DNA of 64,000 bases from CAVUDO01 sp963740255 (GCA_963740255.1 CAVUDO010000002.1:1798001-1862000); one strand, 5' to 3'; shown: positions 9,658 through 19,404, counted from the stretch's first letter. Notes: a model not told the origin generated them from the sequence alone. A program made the numbers and translations.

Positions 9658-10860
9658 TCAGCGGCGGAACGGGCCGGTGACCTCGAACGTCACTCCTCCG
9701 GAGTGCTTGCCTGACTTGCCCCGCTGCGAGGAGAAGTACAGCCGGGTGCCGTCCGGGGAGAACGCCGGACCGGCGATCTCGGACTTCGGGTGGTGGTCGT
9801 AGACCTGCGCGAACGGGGTGACCACGCCGTCCGGGGTGATCAGGTTGATCTCCATGTCGTCGCCGTCCTCGGCGACGTAGAGGTCCCGACCGGCCGAGCC
9901 AATGATGTTGTCGACGCCCCGCAGCGGAGCCTCGCCCTCGGCGACCAGCGAGTCGTCGTACACCAGCTCGAGCCGCTGCTTCGCCGCGTCGTACGCCCAC
10001 ACCCGGTTGTCGCCCTTGGTGGTGAAGTAGCACCGGTCCTGGGCGTACCAGCAACCTTCGCCGCCGTCGAAACGGGTCGCGCCGGGCACCTGGTGCCGGG
10101 TCGGCCTGGACCGGGCGTCCGGATCGGGGACCGGCACCCACCGCACGGACACCGAGGCGCTGGCCGGGCCCACCAGCACGTCCAACACGCCGGCACCGAG
10201 GTCGCGCGGGTGGTGCGGACGGAACCGGTAGAAGCAGCCGTCCCGTTCGTCCTCGGTGAGGTACACCACCCCCCGCCCGGGGTCGTGGGCGGCGGCCTCG
10301 TGGGTGAAACGACCCATCGCCGGCCGCACGACCGCCCGCTGCTCGCCCCACGGATCGGTCTCCCAGACCTGGCCGCCGCGGACCTCCTCGCAGGACAACC
10401 AGGTGTTCCAACTGGTCGCACCGCCCGCGCAGTTGCGATTCGTGCCGTTCAGGATGCGGTACGCCGCCCGGATCGAGCCGTCGGCGGCGAACCGTAACGC
10501 CGAGGCGCCGCCCACCTTCTCGATCTCGCAGTTGGAGACGTAGATCCAGCCCTTCCCGTCCCGGAAGCAGGCGCCGCCGTCCGGCGCGTCGTGCCAGCGG
10601 TAACCGGTGCGCGCGACGGGTTGCCCGGACTGCGCGACCACCCGGCTCTTGAACCCCGGCGGCAGGCTCAGGCCGTTGCCGTCGGCGGGGCGTAGGTCGC
10701 CGTAGGGGCCCGAGCCGGGCTGGGCGGTGGCCTGCGACGCCGCTGCGCCGCGCAGCAGGCACCCCGACAGCGCGACGGACCCGGCACCCAGCAGCGCCGA
10801 CCGCAGCACCGCCCGTCGCGCCAGCAGAACCCGGCTGTCACCGCCACGAACAGGTTTCAC
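9658..10860 (-). CDS. PhoX-family (DUF839) secreted phosphatase-like protein
   Basis: A 400-residue beta-propeller protein of the alkaline phosphatase PhoX/DUF839 family. The N-terminus has paired arginines (ARRAVLRSALLGAG) and a lipobox-like LSGC, so it is probably exported, most likely by Tat, and possibly lipid-anchored. The mature part carries family segments GLSLPPGFKSRVV, TNRNCAGG, SWNTWLSCEE and EDGDDMEIN. PhoX enzymes are calcium/iron phosphatases; many DUF839 relatives are uncharacterised, so activity is inferred. The GTG start at 10860 lacks a strong ribosome site. It is divergent from the DUF4253 gene. Confidence 0.85.
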   Translation of the reverse strand: MKPVRGGDSRVLLARRAVLRSALLGAGSVALSGCLLRGAAASQATAQPGSGPYGDLRPADGNGLSLPPGFKSRVVAQSGQPVARTGYRWHDAPDGGACFRDGKGWIYVSNCEIEKVGGASALRFAADGSIRAAYRILNGTNRNCAGGATSWNTWLSCEEVRGGQVWETDPWGEQRAVVRPAMGRFTHEAAAHDPGRGVVYLTEDERDGCFYRFRPHHPRDLGAGVLDVLVGPASASVSVRWVPVPDPDARSRPTRHQVPGATRFDGGEGCWYAQDRCYFTTKGDNRVWAYDAAKQRLELVYDDSLVAEGEAPLRGVDNIIGSAGRDLYVAEDGDDMEINLITPDGVVTPFAQVYDHHPKSEIAGPAFSPDGTRLYFSSQRGKSGKHSGGVTFEVTGPFRR

Positions 10861-11021
10861 CGGACAGACACTACGACGGGCCAGCGGCCCGGGGCCATTT
10901 CTCCACAGGCCCGGTCCTCTGCCGACCTTTCAGCAACCGAGTGTGACCGATCTCCGACGCCCGACACGGTTGGGTGCACCTGCCGACGCGTGCCCGCGCC
11001 TGCGACACTCACGCCGTGTCG

Positions 11022-11774
11022 ATGGCAAGTTCCCCCGCCGACTCCGGTGGCAACCCGCAGGACACCTTCGTGCGGCTCGGCGTTCCGCTGCCCGGGCTCG
11101 ACCTGCTGTTCCGCACCGGGGCCGGCCGGCCGGTGTGGGCGTACGGCGTCGCGGCCGGCGAGGGCTTCGACCACTGGCTGCGGCTGCGCCGGCTGCACGA
11201 ACGCACCGGGCTGTACCCGTTCCTGATCGGCGCCGAGGACGAGATCGACGACTTCGCCTACATGGCCGAGAACGACTGCGACCCGACGGCGGTCGAGCGT
11301 GGACTCGCGCTGGACTCCGCCCGGCGCCTGGCCACACTCGCACTGCGGTCCGAGGCGCCCACGCCCGAGGAGGTGTTCGCCGCGCCGGACCTGCGGGCCC
11401 AGCCGACACCGGAACCGCGGTTCACTTCCGACGGGAAGGAGACGCTCGTCGCGCTCACCCGGGCCCGGGCCGGCTACGAGGTGCCCGGCCTGATGTCCTG
11501 GCAGGGTGCGGTGAACTGGGAACTGGACGGCGCCGACCACGTGGCGATCCTGAAGCGCTGGCACGACCTGCACGGCGCCCAGCTCGTCACGCTCGGCTTC
11601 GACGTGCTGGAGCTGCTGGTCCCCCGCCCGCCGATGGACCCGATGGACGCCGCGATGTCGGCGGTCGAGCAGTACGCCTACTGCCCCGACGCCGTCGAGC
11701 AGGGAGTGGGCTCGGTGTCGACGCTCGCGGCCGGGCAGGTGCGCAGCCCGAGCTGGTACTTCTGGTGGGATTAG
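11022..11774 (+). CDS. DUF4253 domain protein
   Basis: A 250-residue soluble acidic protein. The C-terminal half, with LKRWHDLHGAQLVTLGFDVLEL and the ending SPSWYFWWD, is the DUF4253 signature; the function of that family is unknown. A GTG two codons upstream (11016) is an alternative start; a GACACT box 10 bases before it could be a -10, which would make the message nearly leaderless. Its end overlaps the next gene, so the two may be co-translated. Confidence 0.85.
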   Translation: MASSPADSGGNPQDTFVRLGVPLPGLDLLFRTGAGRPVWAYGVAAGEGFDHWLRLRRLHERTGLYPFLIGAEDEIDDFAYMAENDCDPTAVERGLALDSARRLATLALRSEAPTPEEVFAAPDLRAQPTPEPRFTSDGKETLVALTRARAGYEVPGLMSWQGAVNWELDGADHVAILKRWHDLHGAQLVTLGFDVLELLVPRPPMDPMDAAMSAVEQYAYCPDAVEQGVGSVSTLAAGQVRSPSWYFWWD

Positions 11775-13925
11775 CGGGGCGCGTTCCGATCCGGCTGCTC
11801 CTGGTCGGAGCACTGCCCCTGCCGGTGGTACTGCTGGCGCCGCCGGTTTCGGCTGTCCCCGAGCCGCGGGTCGTCCTCGTCGGCGTGCCGGGGCTGCGAT
11901 GGAGCGATCTGAAACCGGGGACGCCGACACTGTGGCGGTTGGCCCGGGAGGGGTCGGCCGGAGCGCTCTCGGTGCGGACCGTCGGCGAACTGACCTGTCC
12001 GGCCGACGGCTGGCTGACCGTGTCGGCCGGTGCCCGCGCGAGCGGCGCCTGCCGGGCACCCGTTCCCCCCCGACGCGATGTCGACGGCGACGCGGCGGTC
12101 GTGACCGGCTTCGCGACGATGCGCGCCGACAACCGGCGGGGGCCGTACGGCGCCGAGGTCGGGGCGCTCGGCGACGCGCTGCACCGGGCCGGTCGGTGCA
12201 CGACCGCGGTCGGCCCCGGTGCGGCGCTCGCGGCGGCCGACTTCACCGGTCGCGTCGACCACTACGAGCCCGAGCCGGACGGAGCCGCGACCCGCACCTG
12301 GTCGCGGTGCGCGTTCGCCGTGGCGGCGCTCGACGCCCTCGTGGACACCCCTCCGGCCGGCCGACCCGCCGCCGTACGGCAGGCCGACACCCAGCTCGCC
12401 GCGGTGCTCCGGGCTGTTCCGGACGGCACGACCGTGCTGGTGGCCGGGATCTCGGACGACCGCGCGCCGCCCCCGCGGCTGCGGGTCGCCCTCGCGACCG
12501 GACCCGGCCCGGACGGCACCAGGTACGGCGGCACCTGGCTGACCAGCGCGTCGACGCGCGGTGCAGGCGTGGTCCAGCTCACCGACGTGGCGCCGACGAT
12601 CCTGCGTGTGCTCGGCGTGCCCGCGCCGGCCCGATTGGTCGGCGCACCGTGGCTGCCAGGTGCCGCGTCCCCGGCATTCGGCGCCGAGACCTCCGCCGCC
12701 GAGGATCTCGACCGGGCCGCTCAGGCCGCTCGTCGGGCCGCGCCGCTGTTCCCGGCGTTGGCCCTCGGCGGCCCGCTCGTGCTCGCCCTGCTGGGCGCGG
12801 TGGCGCTTCGCTCCGGTCGGGTCAGCCCGGCGGGACGGCCGCGCCTGCTGCGGTGGACCCGACGGACCGCGCTGGTGGCGGCGGCGATGCCGTTGTCGGT
12901 CTTCCTCGCCAACCTGGTGCCATGGTGGCGTCAGGCGCCCGTCCTCTTCTTCGGCCTCGCGGTGGCGGCCTGCGCCCTCGGCCTCGCCGTGCTCGCGGGG
13001 GGCGGTCCGTGGCGACGGCACGTGCTGGGCCCGGTCACGGTGGTCGCGGGAGTGACCGCGCTGGTGCTGGCCCTCGACGTGACGACCGGGTCGCGGCTGC
13101 AGATCTCAGAGTGTCGTGGGGTACGACCCCGTGCAGGCCGGCCGGTTCCACGGCTTCGGCAACCTGGGTTTCGCCGTGTTCGCCACCGCGGCGCTGCTCG
13201 CCGCGGCCGGGGTAGCGCACTGGCGGCTGGGCCGGGACGACCGGCGCGGGGCCGTCGCGCTCGTCCTGACCATCGGGGTCATTGCGGTGGCCGTGGACGG
13301 CTGGCCCGGCTGGGGCGCCGACTTCGGCGGCGTGATCGCTCTCGTACCCGGCTTCGCCGTGCTCGCGCTGCGGACGGCGGGCACCCGCTTGTCGTTGCGG
13401 ACGCTCGGCCTGGTGGTGGCCTGCGGGGTGACGGCGGTCGCGGTCCTCGCCGGCGTCGACTTCATGCGGTCGCAGGACGAGCGCACGCACTTCGGGCAGT
13501 TCGTCGCCCAGGCCGTCGACGGCACCGCGTGGCGGGTGATCCTGCGCAAGATCGGGGGGAACCTCGCCGTTCTGACGCAGAGCGTCGTGGGCCCGCTCGT
13601 GTCGGTGGCGGTGATCCTCGCCGCGGTCGTCCTGCGTCGGCCGTCACGGTGGCGGCCGGCCGCGCTGGACGACGCTTTCACGCGGGCGCCGTCGCTGCGC
13701 AACGGCTTGACCGCCGTGCTGGTGACCGCCGTGGTCGGCTTCGCCGTCAACGACTCCGGCGTCGCGGTGCCGGCGCTGGCATTGGCGCTCGCCGTGCCGC
13801 TGACCCTCGCGGTGAGCCTGCACGAGCCGGACGCCGACGAGACCCCGGTGCCGGCCACGGGCGAACCGGCCCGCGTCGCCGCGGGTGGCCAGGCCAGGGC
13901 GCCAGGCCGGGACGTCCAGCCCTAG
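11765..13925 (+). pseudogene. Membrane protein with an alkaline-phosphatase-like domain, frameshifted
   Basis: From GTG 11765 the frame encodes a signal peptide (RLLLVGALPLPVVLLAPPVSA), an extracellular phosphatase/sulfatase-like domain (RVVLVGVPGLRWSDL, LTDVAPTILRVLGVPAPARL) and the first membrane helices. At about 13109 one extra base ends this frame after GSRLQIS. The downstream frame resumes as SVVGYDPVQAGRFHGFGN and carries about six more helices to 13925. QIS followed by a GYDP-AGRF-GFGN segment is one continuous motif in actinobacterial homologues, so a single-base insertion explains the break. The intact protein would be about 720 residues. Function is unknown; a cell-surface hydrolase role is inferred. 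Confidence 0.75.
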
Positions 13926-13948
13926 CCCAGGGCGCGAGGCCGGGGCGT

Positions 13949-14725
13949 CTAGCCCAGGGCGCGCCGGGCCGTCGTCATGCCGCGGGCGTCGCGGAGCCAC
14001 CGCACCGCACCGGCCGGCAGCCGGCGCACGGCCAGCGCCCTGGCCACGTGCAGGAACTGGCGGGCGCGGTGCCGCTGGGCGCGCCAGTCCGCGCCGGTGA
14101 CCCGGTGGCGCAGCGGCACCGGCACCTCCTCGACCCGGAACCCCTGACGGAGCAGGTCGATGGTGAGCGCCGTCTCCACCCCGAAGCCGGACGCCAGCGG
14201 CCGGGCCGCGTCGAACGCCGGGCGGGTCAGGCAGCGTTGGCCGCTCAGCGGCTGGACCGGCCGCCAGCCGGTGGCCCGGCGGATCGCGCCCCGCGCCAGC
14301 CCGACCACGCAACCGCGGCCGCCGCCGGCCGGCTGCCTCGCGACGAGCACCGCGATGGTCATGTCGGCGGCGCCGCCGCGCACCGGGGCGACGAGCGGGG
14401 CAGCCCCCGTGGCGCTCGCCTCCAGGTCGGCGTCGAGGAACAGCAGGTGGCGGGGGGTCGCACGTCCGTCGTACCGGTCCAGCAGGCGGACCGCCTCCGC
14501 GCCCGTGACCATCGCCGCGCCCTTCCCCAGGTTCCGACCGTGCCGGAGGGTCGTGGCGCCGGCCTCCTCCGCGGCCCACGCGGTGCCGTCGCCGGAGCCG
14601 TCGTCGACCACCACGACGACCCGCACGCCGGGCAGTGTGCGCGCGGCGGCGACCGTGGCTCCGATGCGCTCCACCTCGTCCTTCGCGGGGATGACCACCG
14701 CCACGTCGTCGCCGCTAGTGTCCAT
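13949..14725 (-). CDS. Family 2 glycosyltransferase
   Basis: A 258-residue GT-A glycosyltransferase resembling glucosyl-3-phosphoglycerate synthase and dolichyl-phosphate-type enzymes. It opens VAVVIPAKDEVERI, then VVVVDDGSGDGT and LFLDADLE, the nucleotide-sugar and metal-binding (DxD-like) aspartates. No membrane helices are seen. The ATG at 14725 is preferred because it places the first strand at residue 9. A GTG at 14779 overlapping the upstream kinase stop (GTGA) is possible and would imply coupling to that gene. Substrate not identifiable. Confidence 0.8.
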   Translation of the reverse strand: MDTSGDDVAVVIPAKDEVERIGATVAAARTLPGVRVVVVVDDGSGDGTAWAAEEAGATTLRHGRNLGKGAAMVTGAEAVRLLDRYDGRATPRHLLFLDADLEASATGAAPLVAPVRGGAADMTIAVLVARQPAGGGRGCVVGLARGAIRRATGWRPVQPLSGQRCLTRPAFDAARPLASGFGVETALTIDLLRQGFRVEEVPVPLRHRVTGADWRAQRHRARQFLHVARALAVRRLPAGAVRWLRDARGMTTARRALG

Positions 14726-14775
14726 GAACCGAATTGTGGCACCGCAGGGCCAGGACAGCCCGGGTTCTCCCCAGC

Positions 14776-15762
14776 TCACCCCGGACGTTCACCGATCCGT
14801 CGCCGGAGCCACCGGAGGGCAGCGGCGCCCTGAGCCCGCTGGAACGCGCGGACGGTGGGCAGGCCGGGCGGCGCCGGTTCCATCGCCACCGAGACGAAGA
14901 AACCGGCCACCGCGGCGAGCATCGCGGTCAGCGCGCCCCGATCGACCCCCCGGGTGACCGGGTGCGCCGCCACCACCTGCTCGGGATCCGGCCCGCCCTG
15001 CATCGCCACGCTGGGCAGCAGGAACACCAGGTCCACCCACGGCGCCCCGACGCACGCGCCGGGCCAGTCCACGAACACCACCCGGTCGGGCGTGAGCAGC
15101 ATGTTGTCGGCCCGCAGGTCGCCGTGGAGCAACGCCGATCCGGCCGCGGCCGCCGGCCAGCCGGCCTCCAGCGCGGCGAGCTGGTCGAGATGCCGCCACG
15201 CCCAGGGGTCGATGCCGTCCGGACCGGGCTGGCCGGGCGTCCCGGGCGTCCCGGGCGTCCCGGCGAGCAGGCGCCAGCCGACCAGGTCCGCCGCCCAGTC
15301 CTCGACCAGCGGCGGGGCCGGCACCGGGCTCGGGTCGGCGGCCTCGGCGTAGGCGGCGACGGCCGCCAGCACCCGGTCGAGCTCGTCCGGCTGCCACGGC
15401 TGGGCCGGCGGCGTCCCGTCGACCTCTTCGAAGACCACCGCGATCCACGACCCGTCGTCGTGCGACCCCAGCAGCCTCGGCGCCGGAAGCGCGGGCGGGA
15501 GCGCCGCCGAGATCCACGCCTCGCGCCGAAGCTTCTCGGGCGCGTAGGTGTACGGGTCGGGCCCGGTCGCCTTGACGAACGCGCGCCGTCCGTCCGCCAG
15601 CACCAGCCGCGACGCCAGCCCCGGGGTGAACCCGCCCGGCTGCGAATGGGCCTCGACGACCTCGGAGCCCAGTATTCCCTCGACGGCTCGGCGCACGTCG
15701 CCCGGCAATCGCCTCCACCCCAGCCGGGCGGACCCGCCGGCCACGCGAGGAAGTCCGCTCAC
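14776..15762 (-). CDS. Aminoglycoside-phosphotransferase-like kinase
   Basis: A 328-residue protein kinase-like (APH/choline kinase) fold enzyme. The catalytic loop LLHGDLRADNMLL and the metal-binding FVDWPGA (DFG equivalent) are intact, as is the FVKATG lysine in the N-lobe. A short GTPGTPGTPG stretch comes from a nine-base repeat near 15233-15262. GTG 15762 is the first start before the conserved N-lobe. Such enzymes phosphorylate small molecules; resistance, sugar or metabolite repair roles cannot be told apart here. It sits upstream of the GT2 gene on the same strand. Confidence 0.8.
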   Translation of the reverse strand: MSGLPRVAGGSARLGWRRLPGDVRRAVEGILGSEVVEAHSQPGGFTPGLASRLVLADGRRAFVKATGPDPYTYAPEKLRREAWISAALPPALPAPRLLGSHDDGSWIAVVFEEVDGTPPAQPWQPDELDRVLAAVAAYAEAADPSPVPAPPLVEDWAADLVGWRLLAGTPGTPGTPGQPGPDGIDPWAWRHLDQLAALEAGWPAAAAGSALLHGDLRADNMLLTPDRVVFVDWPGACVGAPWVDLVFLLPSVAMQGGPDPEQVVAAHPVTRGVDRGALTAMLAAVAGFFVSVAMEPAPPGLPTVRAFQRAQGAAALRWLRRRIGERPG

Positions 15763-15932
15763 CCGGCCATTGTCCCGGTCACGGACCTGCTGCGCCGCGA
15801 CGCTCCTGGTTCTGGTGGAGAAGCCCTCGCGAACGGCTGACGACCCGCGGCCGGGGGCGCGTCGTCCCGCACCCCTGCCCGGGCATCCCCCGCGGTTTGT
15901 TCGGGCTCGCACTGCCACCCTGGTCTGGGCGA

Positions 15933-15938
15933 TATATA
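15933..15938 (+). promoter_or_regulatory. Candidate -10 element for the lysozyme gene
   Basis: TATATA at 15933-15938 is a rare AT-rich hexamer in this DNA and lies 54 bases before the GH25 start codon, in the divergent 229-base gap with the kinase gene. No convincing -35 is seen at 16-18 bases. Confidence 0.35.
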
Positions 15939-15991
15939 CGTCGATAGCGGACGCACCCTGTGTGGTCCCACCCCACCCGCAGGAGGATCCC

Positions 15992-16726
15992 ATGGCAGAT
16001 CGTCGTCGCCCGGCCGTGTCGAGGTCGGGCCTGTTACTCGTCGTCCTCACGCTCGTCGCCACCGCCCTGGTCGCCGTCGTGGAGGTCCGGCCGGCGTCGG
16101 CAGCCCCGCGCCGCGTCTCCGGCATCGACGTGTCCTCGCACCAGGGCAACGTCAACTGGAGCCACTGGTGGAACCAGGGCAAGCGGTTCGCGTACGTGAA
16201 GGCGACCGAGGGCACCGGCTACCGCAATCCCTACTTCGCCCAGCAGTACAACGGCTCCTACCGCGTGGGCATGATCCGCGGCGCCTACCACTTCGCGCTG
16301 CCCAACCGGTCCGGCGGCAAGACCCAGGCCAACTACTTCGTCGACCACGGCGGCGGCTGGTCGCGCGACGGCAAGACCCTCCCGCCCGCGCTGGACATCG
16401 AGTACAACCCCTACGGGGCCAGCTGCTACGGACTCTCGCAGCGGGCGATGGTGAAGTGGCTCCGGGCATTCAGCAACCAGGTCCGGGCCCGCACCAGCCG
16501 CTACCCGGTCATCTACACGACCACCGACTGGTGGCGGAGCTGCACGGGCAACAACAGCTCGTTCGGCGCCACCAACCCGCTGTGGATCGCCCGCTGGTCG
16601 AGCAGCGTCGGCGCCCTGCCGGCCGGCTGGCGGTTCCACACCTTCTGGCAGTACACCAGCAGCCCGCTCGACCAGAACCGGTTCAACGGGTCGCGCGCCC
16701 GGCTCAAGGCGCTCGCGAACGGCTGA
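15992..16726 (+). CDS. Secreted GH25 lysozyme
   Basis: A 244-residue exported muramidase. The signal peptide has a hydrophobic core at residues 11-30 and an ASA-type cleavage site near residue 37. The mature protein begins GIDVSSHQGNVNW, the GH25 signature with the catalytic-site aspartate, followed by AYVKATEGTGY and the PPALDIEYN segment holding the second acidic pair; it ends FWQYTSS. It should cut the glycan chain of peptidoglycan outside the cell. ATG 15992 follows a perfect AGGAGG. A strong terminator follows the stop. Confidence 0.93.
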   Translation: MADRRRPAVSRSGLLLVVLTLVATALVAVVEVRPASAAPRRVSGIDVSSHQGNVNWSHWWNQGKRFAYVKATEGTGYRNPYFAQQYNGSYRVGMIRGAYHFALPNRSGGKTQANYFVDHGGGWSRDGKTLPPALDIEYNPYGASCYGLSQRAMVKWLRAFSNQVRARTSRYPVIYTTTDWWRSCTGNNSSFGATNPLWIARWSSSVGALPAGWRFHTFWQYTSSPLDQNRFNGSRARLKALANG

Positions 16727-16733
16727 GCCGAGG

Positions 16734-16772
16734 GCGGCCGGAGGACCGGGTCTGGACGGGTCCTCCGGCCGC
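16734..16772 (+). terminator. Strong hairpin terminator after the lysozyme gene
   Basis: A 14-bp perfect stem, GCGGCCGGAGGACC (16734-16747) with its complement at 16759-16772 and an 11-base loop, begins 7 bases after the GH25 stop codon. There is no T-run, which is usual for actinomycete terminators. Confidence 0.8.
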
Positions 16773-16818
16773 ACCGTGCCGACCGCGGGTGTCCGACCCG
16801 CCGCGTACCGTCGGGCGC

Positions 16819-17472
16819 ATGCCTGCCCGAGGTTCCGTTCCCCGCCCGCCGCAGGTGCCCGACGACCTCCCGGTTCTCGCCGAACTCGACGACGACCTCG
16901 ACGTCTACCAGGTGCGGCTCGTCGGTGACCACGCCGGCGCCGCAGGACGGGGCGAGATCGCCGTCGCGCTGGTGGACGGCGCCGACCTCTCGGCGTCCCG
17001 GTTCGAGCCGCTGGCCCTCACCGACGTCGCGCTGCGACGGGCCGACCTCTCCAACGCCGTCTGGGAGGGCGTCACCGCACGCCGGGTGGAGCTGGACGGC
17101 TGCCGGACCGTCGGCTGGCGGGTGAACTGTGCCGTCGCCGAGGACGTCCTCGTGCACGACTGCCGGTGGGAGTTCGGCGCGCTCTACCTGCACCGGGCCA
17201 AGGGTGCGGTGGTGTTCCGCGACTGCACGTTCGCCGGCACCACGCTGCGCGGCGACCTGTCGGGTGTGGTGTTCGACCGCTGTGAGCTGGCCGGCGCCGA
17301 GTTCGCCGTGTCGGGTGCGCGCGACGCCGACCTGCGCACGGCCCGGCTGGACGGCGCTCGCGGCCTGACCACCCTGCGCGGCGCGCGGATCACCACCGGC
17401 CAGGCGATCGGCATCGCCGACCTGCTGGCCACCGAGGTCGGCTTCCAACTCGACGGCAGCGCGGCTGACTAG
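16819..17472 (+). CDS. Pentapeptide-repeat protein
   Basis: A 217-residue protein with degenerate A(D/N)LxX repeats, e.g. LVDGADLSASRFEPL, DVALRRADLSNAVWE, GTTLRGDLSGVVFD and ARDADLRTARLDGA. These should fold as a right-handed quadrilateral beta-helix. A similar architecture occurs in MfpA/Qnr-type gyrase-protecting proteins, but most actinobacterial members have no assigned role. ATG 16819 is at the end of a short intergenic gap containing CGTACCGT, so the transcript may be nearly leaderless. Confidence 0.85.
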   Translation: MPARGSVPRPPQVPDDLPVLAELDDDLDVYQVRLVGDHAGAAGRGEIAVALVDGADLSASRFEPLALTDVALRRADLSNAVWEGVTARRVELDGCRTVGWRVNCAVAEDVLVHDCRWEFGALYLHRAKGAVVFRDCTFAGTTLRGDLSGVVFDRCELAGAEFAVSGARDADLRTARLDGARGLTTLRGARITTGQAIGIADLLATEVGFQLDGSAAD

Positions 17473-17551
17473 GCGGGCGCGGCAGCCCACACTCCCCTCC
17501 GGACTTCCGTAGGGTGTCCGGCGCGGCGAGGCGGTACGGGAGGCGGTCAGG

Positions 17552-18307
17552 GTGACGACGCGGCGGAAGCCGGGACGGGTGCTGGCCGCCAAGGTCAGCT
17601 GGGCGGTGCTGGCCGCGGTGGTGGCGCTGGTCCTCGCCCTGGACGAGGGCGGCCTCTGGAGCATCGGCACCGACTGGCAGGTGCGGCTGATCGTGGCGAC
17701 CGCGGTGATCAGCGTGGGCACCACACTGCTGGCCGCCCTCGGGGAGTACCGCCGCCAGCGCGGCGAGGCACTGGCCCAGCACGCCCGCGCGATCCTCGTC
17801 CCGCTGGCCTTCGTACTCCAGGACCTGACCGGCATCGACGTCCGCGACCAGGGCATCGCCGCGTACCTCCGGCACCGGCCGTGGTGGTCGCCGTTCCGGG
17901 AGCGGCTGGTGCGGGTCTACCGGGAACGGCCCCGGCTCAGCTCGGCGTCGGGCGTGGACTGGCGGCCCGGCGTGGGGGTGATCGGCCGCTGTGTGGCGCT
18001 GGGTCAGGACGTCGGCGTCGACATCGCCAGCCTCGACGAGCTGCTGGCCGGCGTCACCGCCGCCGAGTGGGCCGACCTCGACGCGGAGATCACCCTCGGC
18101 CTGAGCCACGCCGACCACGAACGCCTCCGGGGCCGCTACGGCACCGTGCTCGCGACGCCGATCCTGGTCGAGTACCCGCGGGGCGCCCGGGTGGCCGGCT
18201 GCATCGCGGTGGACGGCCCGCCGGGCAGCTACGACCGGCTCGTCTCCGACGACGTCCGCGCCCAGGTCGCCGCCGCGGCCGAACTCCTGGCCGAACACCT
18301 CAACTAG
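17552..18307 (+). CDS. Membrane-anchored protein with a GAF-like cytoplasmic domain
   Basis: A 251-residue protein with two N-terminal membrane helices (about residues 13-30 and 45-63) and a soluble part resembling a GAF domain. A GVGVIGRCVALG segment, LATPILVEYPRGARVAGCIAV and a terminal helix fit that fold. GTG 17552 is taken because it gives the shortest cytoplasmic N-terminus before helix one. No output domain is present, so ligand sensing and partner are unknown. Confidence 0.7.
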   Translation: MTTRRKPGRVLAAKVSWAVLAAVVALVLALDEGGLWSIGTDWQVRLIVATAVISVGTTLLAALGEYRRQRGEALAQHARAILVPLAFVLQDLTGIDVRDQGIAAYLRHRPWWSPFRERLVRVYRERPRLSSASGVDWRPGVGVIGRCVALGQDVGVDIASLDELLAGVTAAEWADLDAEITLGLSHADHERLRGRYGTVLATPILVEYPRGARVAGCIAVDGPPGSYDRLVSDDVRAQVAAAAELLAEHLN

Positions 18308-18378
18308 GACGGGTGCGCCGTCCGGCGGCTGCCGTACGCTGGGAGCGGATGCACGCCCTGCGGACGAGAGGAGACGAG

Positions 18379-18531
18379 ATGGCCGCCACACCGCGCTATC
18401 GCGTCCGCGCGCTCATCGCCCCGCCCGTGCACGAGCAGCGCGCCACCGACCGCCTGCTGGTCGAGATGCGTCGTCTGGGCAGCGTCACGGTCATCGGCCG
18501 CCTGAACGGCAAAGCTCAGCCCAACAGCTGA
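18379..18531 (+). CDS. Small basic hypothetical protein (50 aa)
   Basis: Starts at ATG 18379 behind AGAGGAGACG, a strong ribosome site, which is the best evidence that this short frame is translated. The product has 50 residues, is basic, and contains RYRVRALIAPPVHEQRA and a LGSVTVIGRLNGK end. No family recognised. It ends 16 bases before the convergent phage-like gene. Confidence 0.6.
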   Translation: MAATPRYRVRALIAPPVHEQRATDRLLVEMRRLGSVTVIGRLNGKAQPNS

Positions 18532-18546
18532 CGCGGCCGCCGGAGT

Positions 18547-19404
18547 TCAGGCGTCTACGGGCGCCTTCTCGGCGAAGACCTCGCGGAGTTTGGCGTCGAT
18601 CACCTCGGTGATCAATTCCTCGTCCGCGTCCGCCAGCTGTGCCGCCAGCGCCGAGGCCAGCGCCGGCGTCAGTGCCGCGATGAGGCCAGCCCGGTCGGCG
18701 GCGAGCGCCTTCATCACCGCGGCCTGCACCTCGGCCGGGTCGGCCTGTCCCTTCACCAGCGTGGTGATCGCCGCCGCCTGGGCGAGCACCTGCTGTCGCA
18801 GCTCGGGGATCCAGCGGGTCGCCGCCCAGTGGGCCTCCCGGAGCAACTTGTCCTGGTTGGCGTTCATGTCTTCCTCCCGACCTGTGCGGTTCCACCCGCC
18901 CATGAGCGCGTCGCCGAAGTTCCGGGCCTTCACGAAGCTCCGGAACAGGCTGATGTGGCAGTGGGTGACGTGGCCGTCGCCTTCGAAGTTCACCCAGCGC
19001 CACCCGGTGCCGGGCGCGGCGTACATGGCCACGAACTCGTTCTGGACCGGGCCGAGAATCAGGTCCGGGTTGCCGATGAGCTCGGCGATCTGCGGCAGTT
19101 CTCCCCGGCTACAACGGCGCCGGACGTCCTCGAACCACTCCCCGGCGATCGGCCAGTTCATGCCGACGTCGATCGCGCAGGCGGCCCGGTCGTCCATCAC
19201 CCGGTTCTTGGCGCCCTTGAGGCTGTCGTCGCTGCCGTGCCCGGTGCCGCGCAGCCTGGCCGGCGAGAGGTGGTAGCCGAAGCGGTGGGCGTCGTTGCCC
19301 AGGATCCCGGAGAAGCCCGCACCGATCCTGCGCATGTGCGGAAGCACCGACTCCAGCGCCGGGGCCGGATGCTCTCCGAACTGGGCCGCCAACTGGGTGG
19401 ACAT
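18547..19404 (-). CDS. Phage-like hypothetical protein
   Basis: A 285-residue protein. The N-terminal part has GYHLSPARLRGTGHGSDD, then DRAACAIDVGMNWP and VTHCHISLFR. The spaced H...D...HxH residues recall metallopeptidases of the M15 type or phage nucleases of the same metal logic. The C-terminal third is a long Ala-rich helix (AAAITTLVKGQADPAEVQ onward) of the sort seen in actinophage structural or lysin proteins. ATG 19404 has GGAGGTGA upstream. No other phage genes flank it, so it is a stray or domesticated gene. Activity uncertain. Confidence 0.65.
   Translation of the reverse strand: MSTQLAAQFGEHPAPALESVLPHMRRIGAGFSGILGNDAHRFGYHLSPARLRGTGHGSDDSLKGAKNRVMDDRAACAIDVGMNWPIAGEWFEDVRRRCSRGELPQIAELIGNPDLILGPVQNEFVAMYAAPGTGWRWVNFEGDGHVTHCHISLFRSFVKARNFGDALMGGWNRTGREEDMNANQDKLLREAHWAATRWIPELRQQVLAQAAAITTLVKGQADPAEVQAAVMKALAADRAGLIAALTPALASALAAQLADADEELITEVIDAKLREVFAEKAPVDA

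Noticed and set aside
15233..15262. Regulatory repeat in the kinase gene
   Set aside because: The nine-base repeat simply codes for GTPGTPGTPG within a conserved frame.
18547..19404. A prophage around the phage-like protein
   Set aside because: Flanking genes are ordinary chromosomal ones, with no integrase, capsid, tail or attachment repeats.
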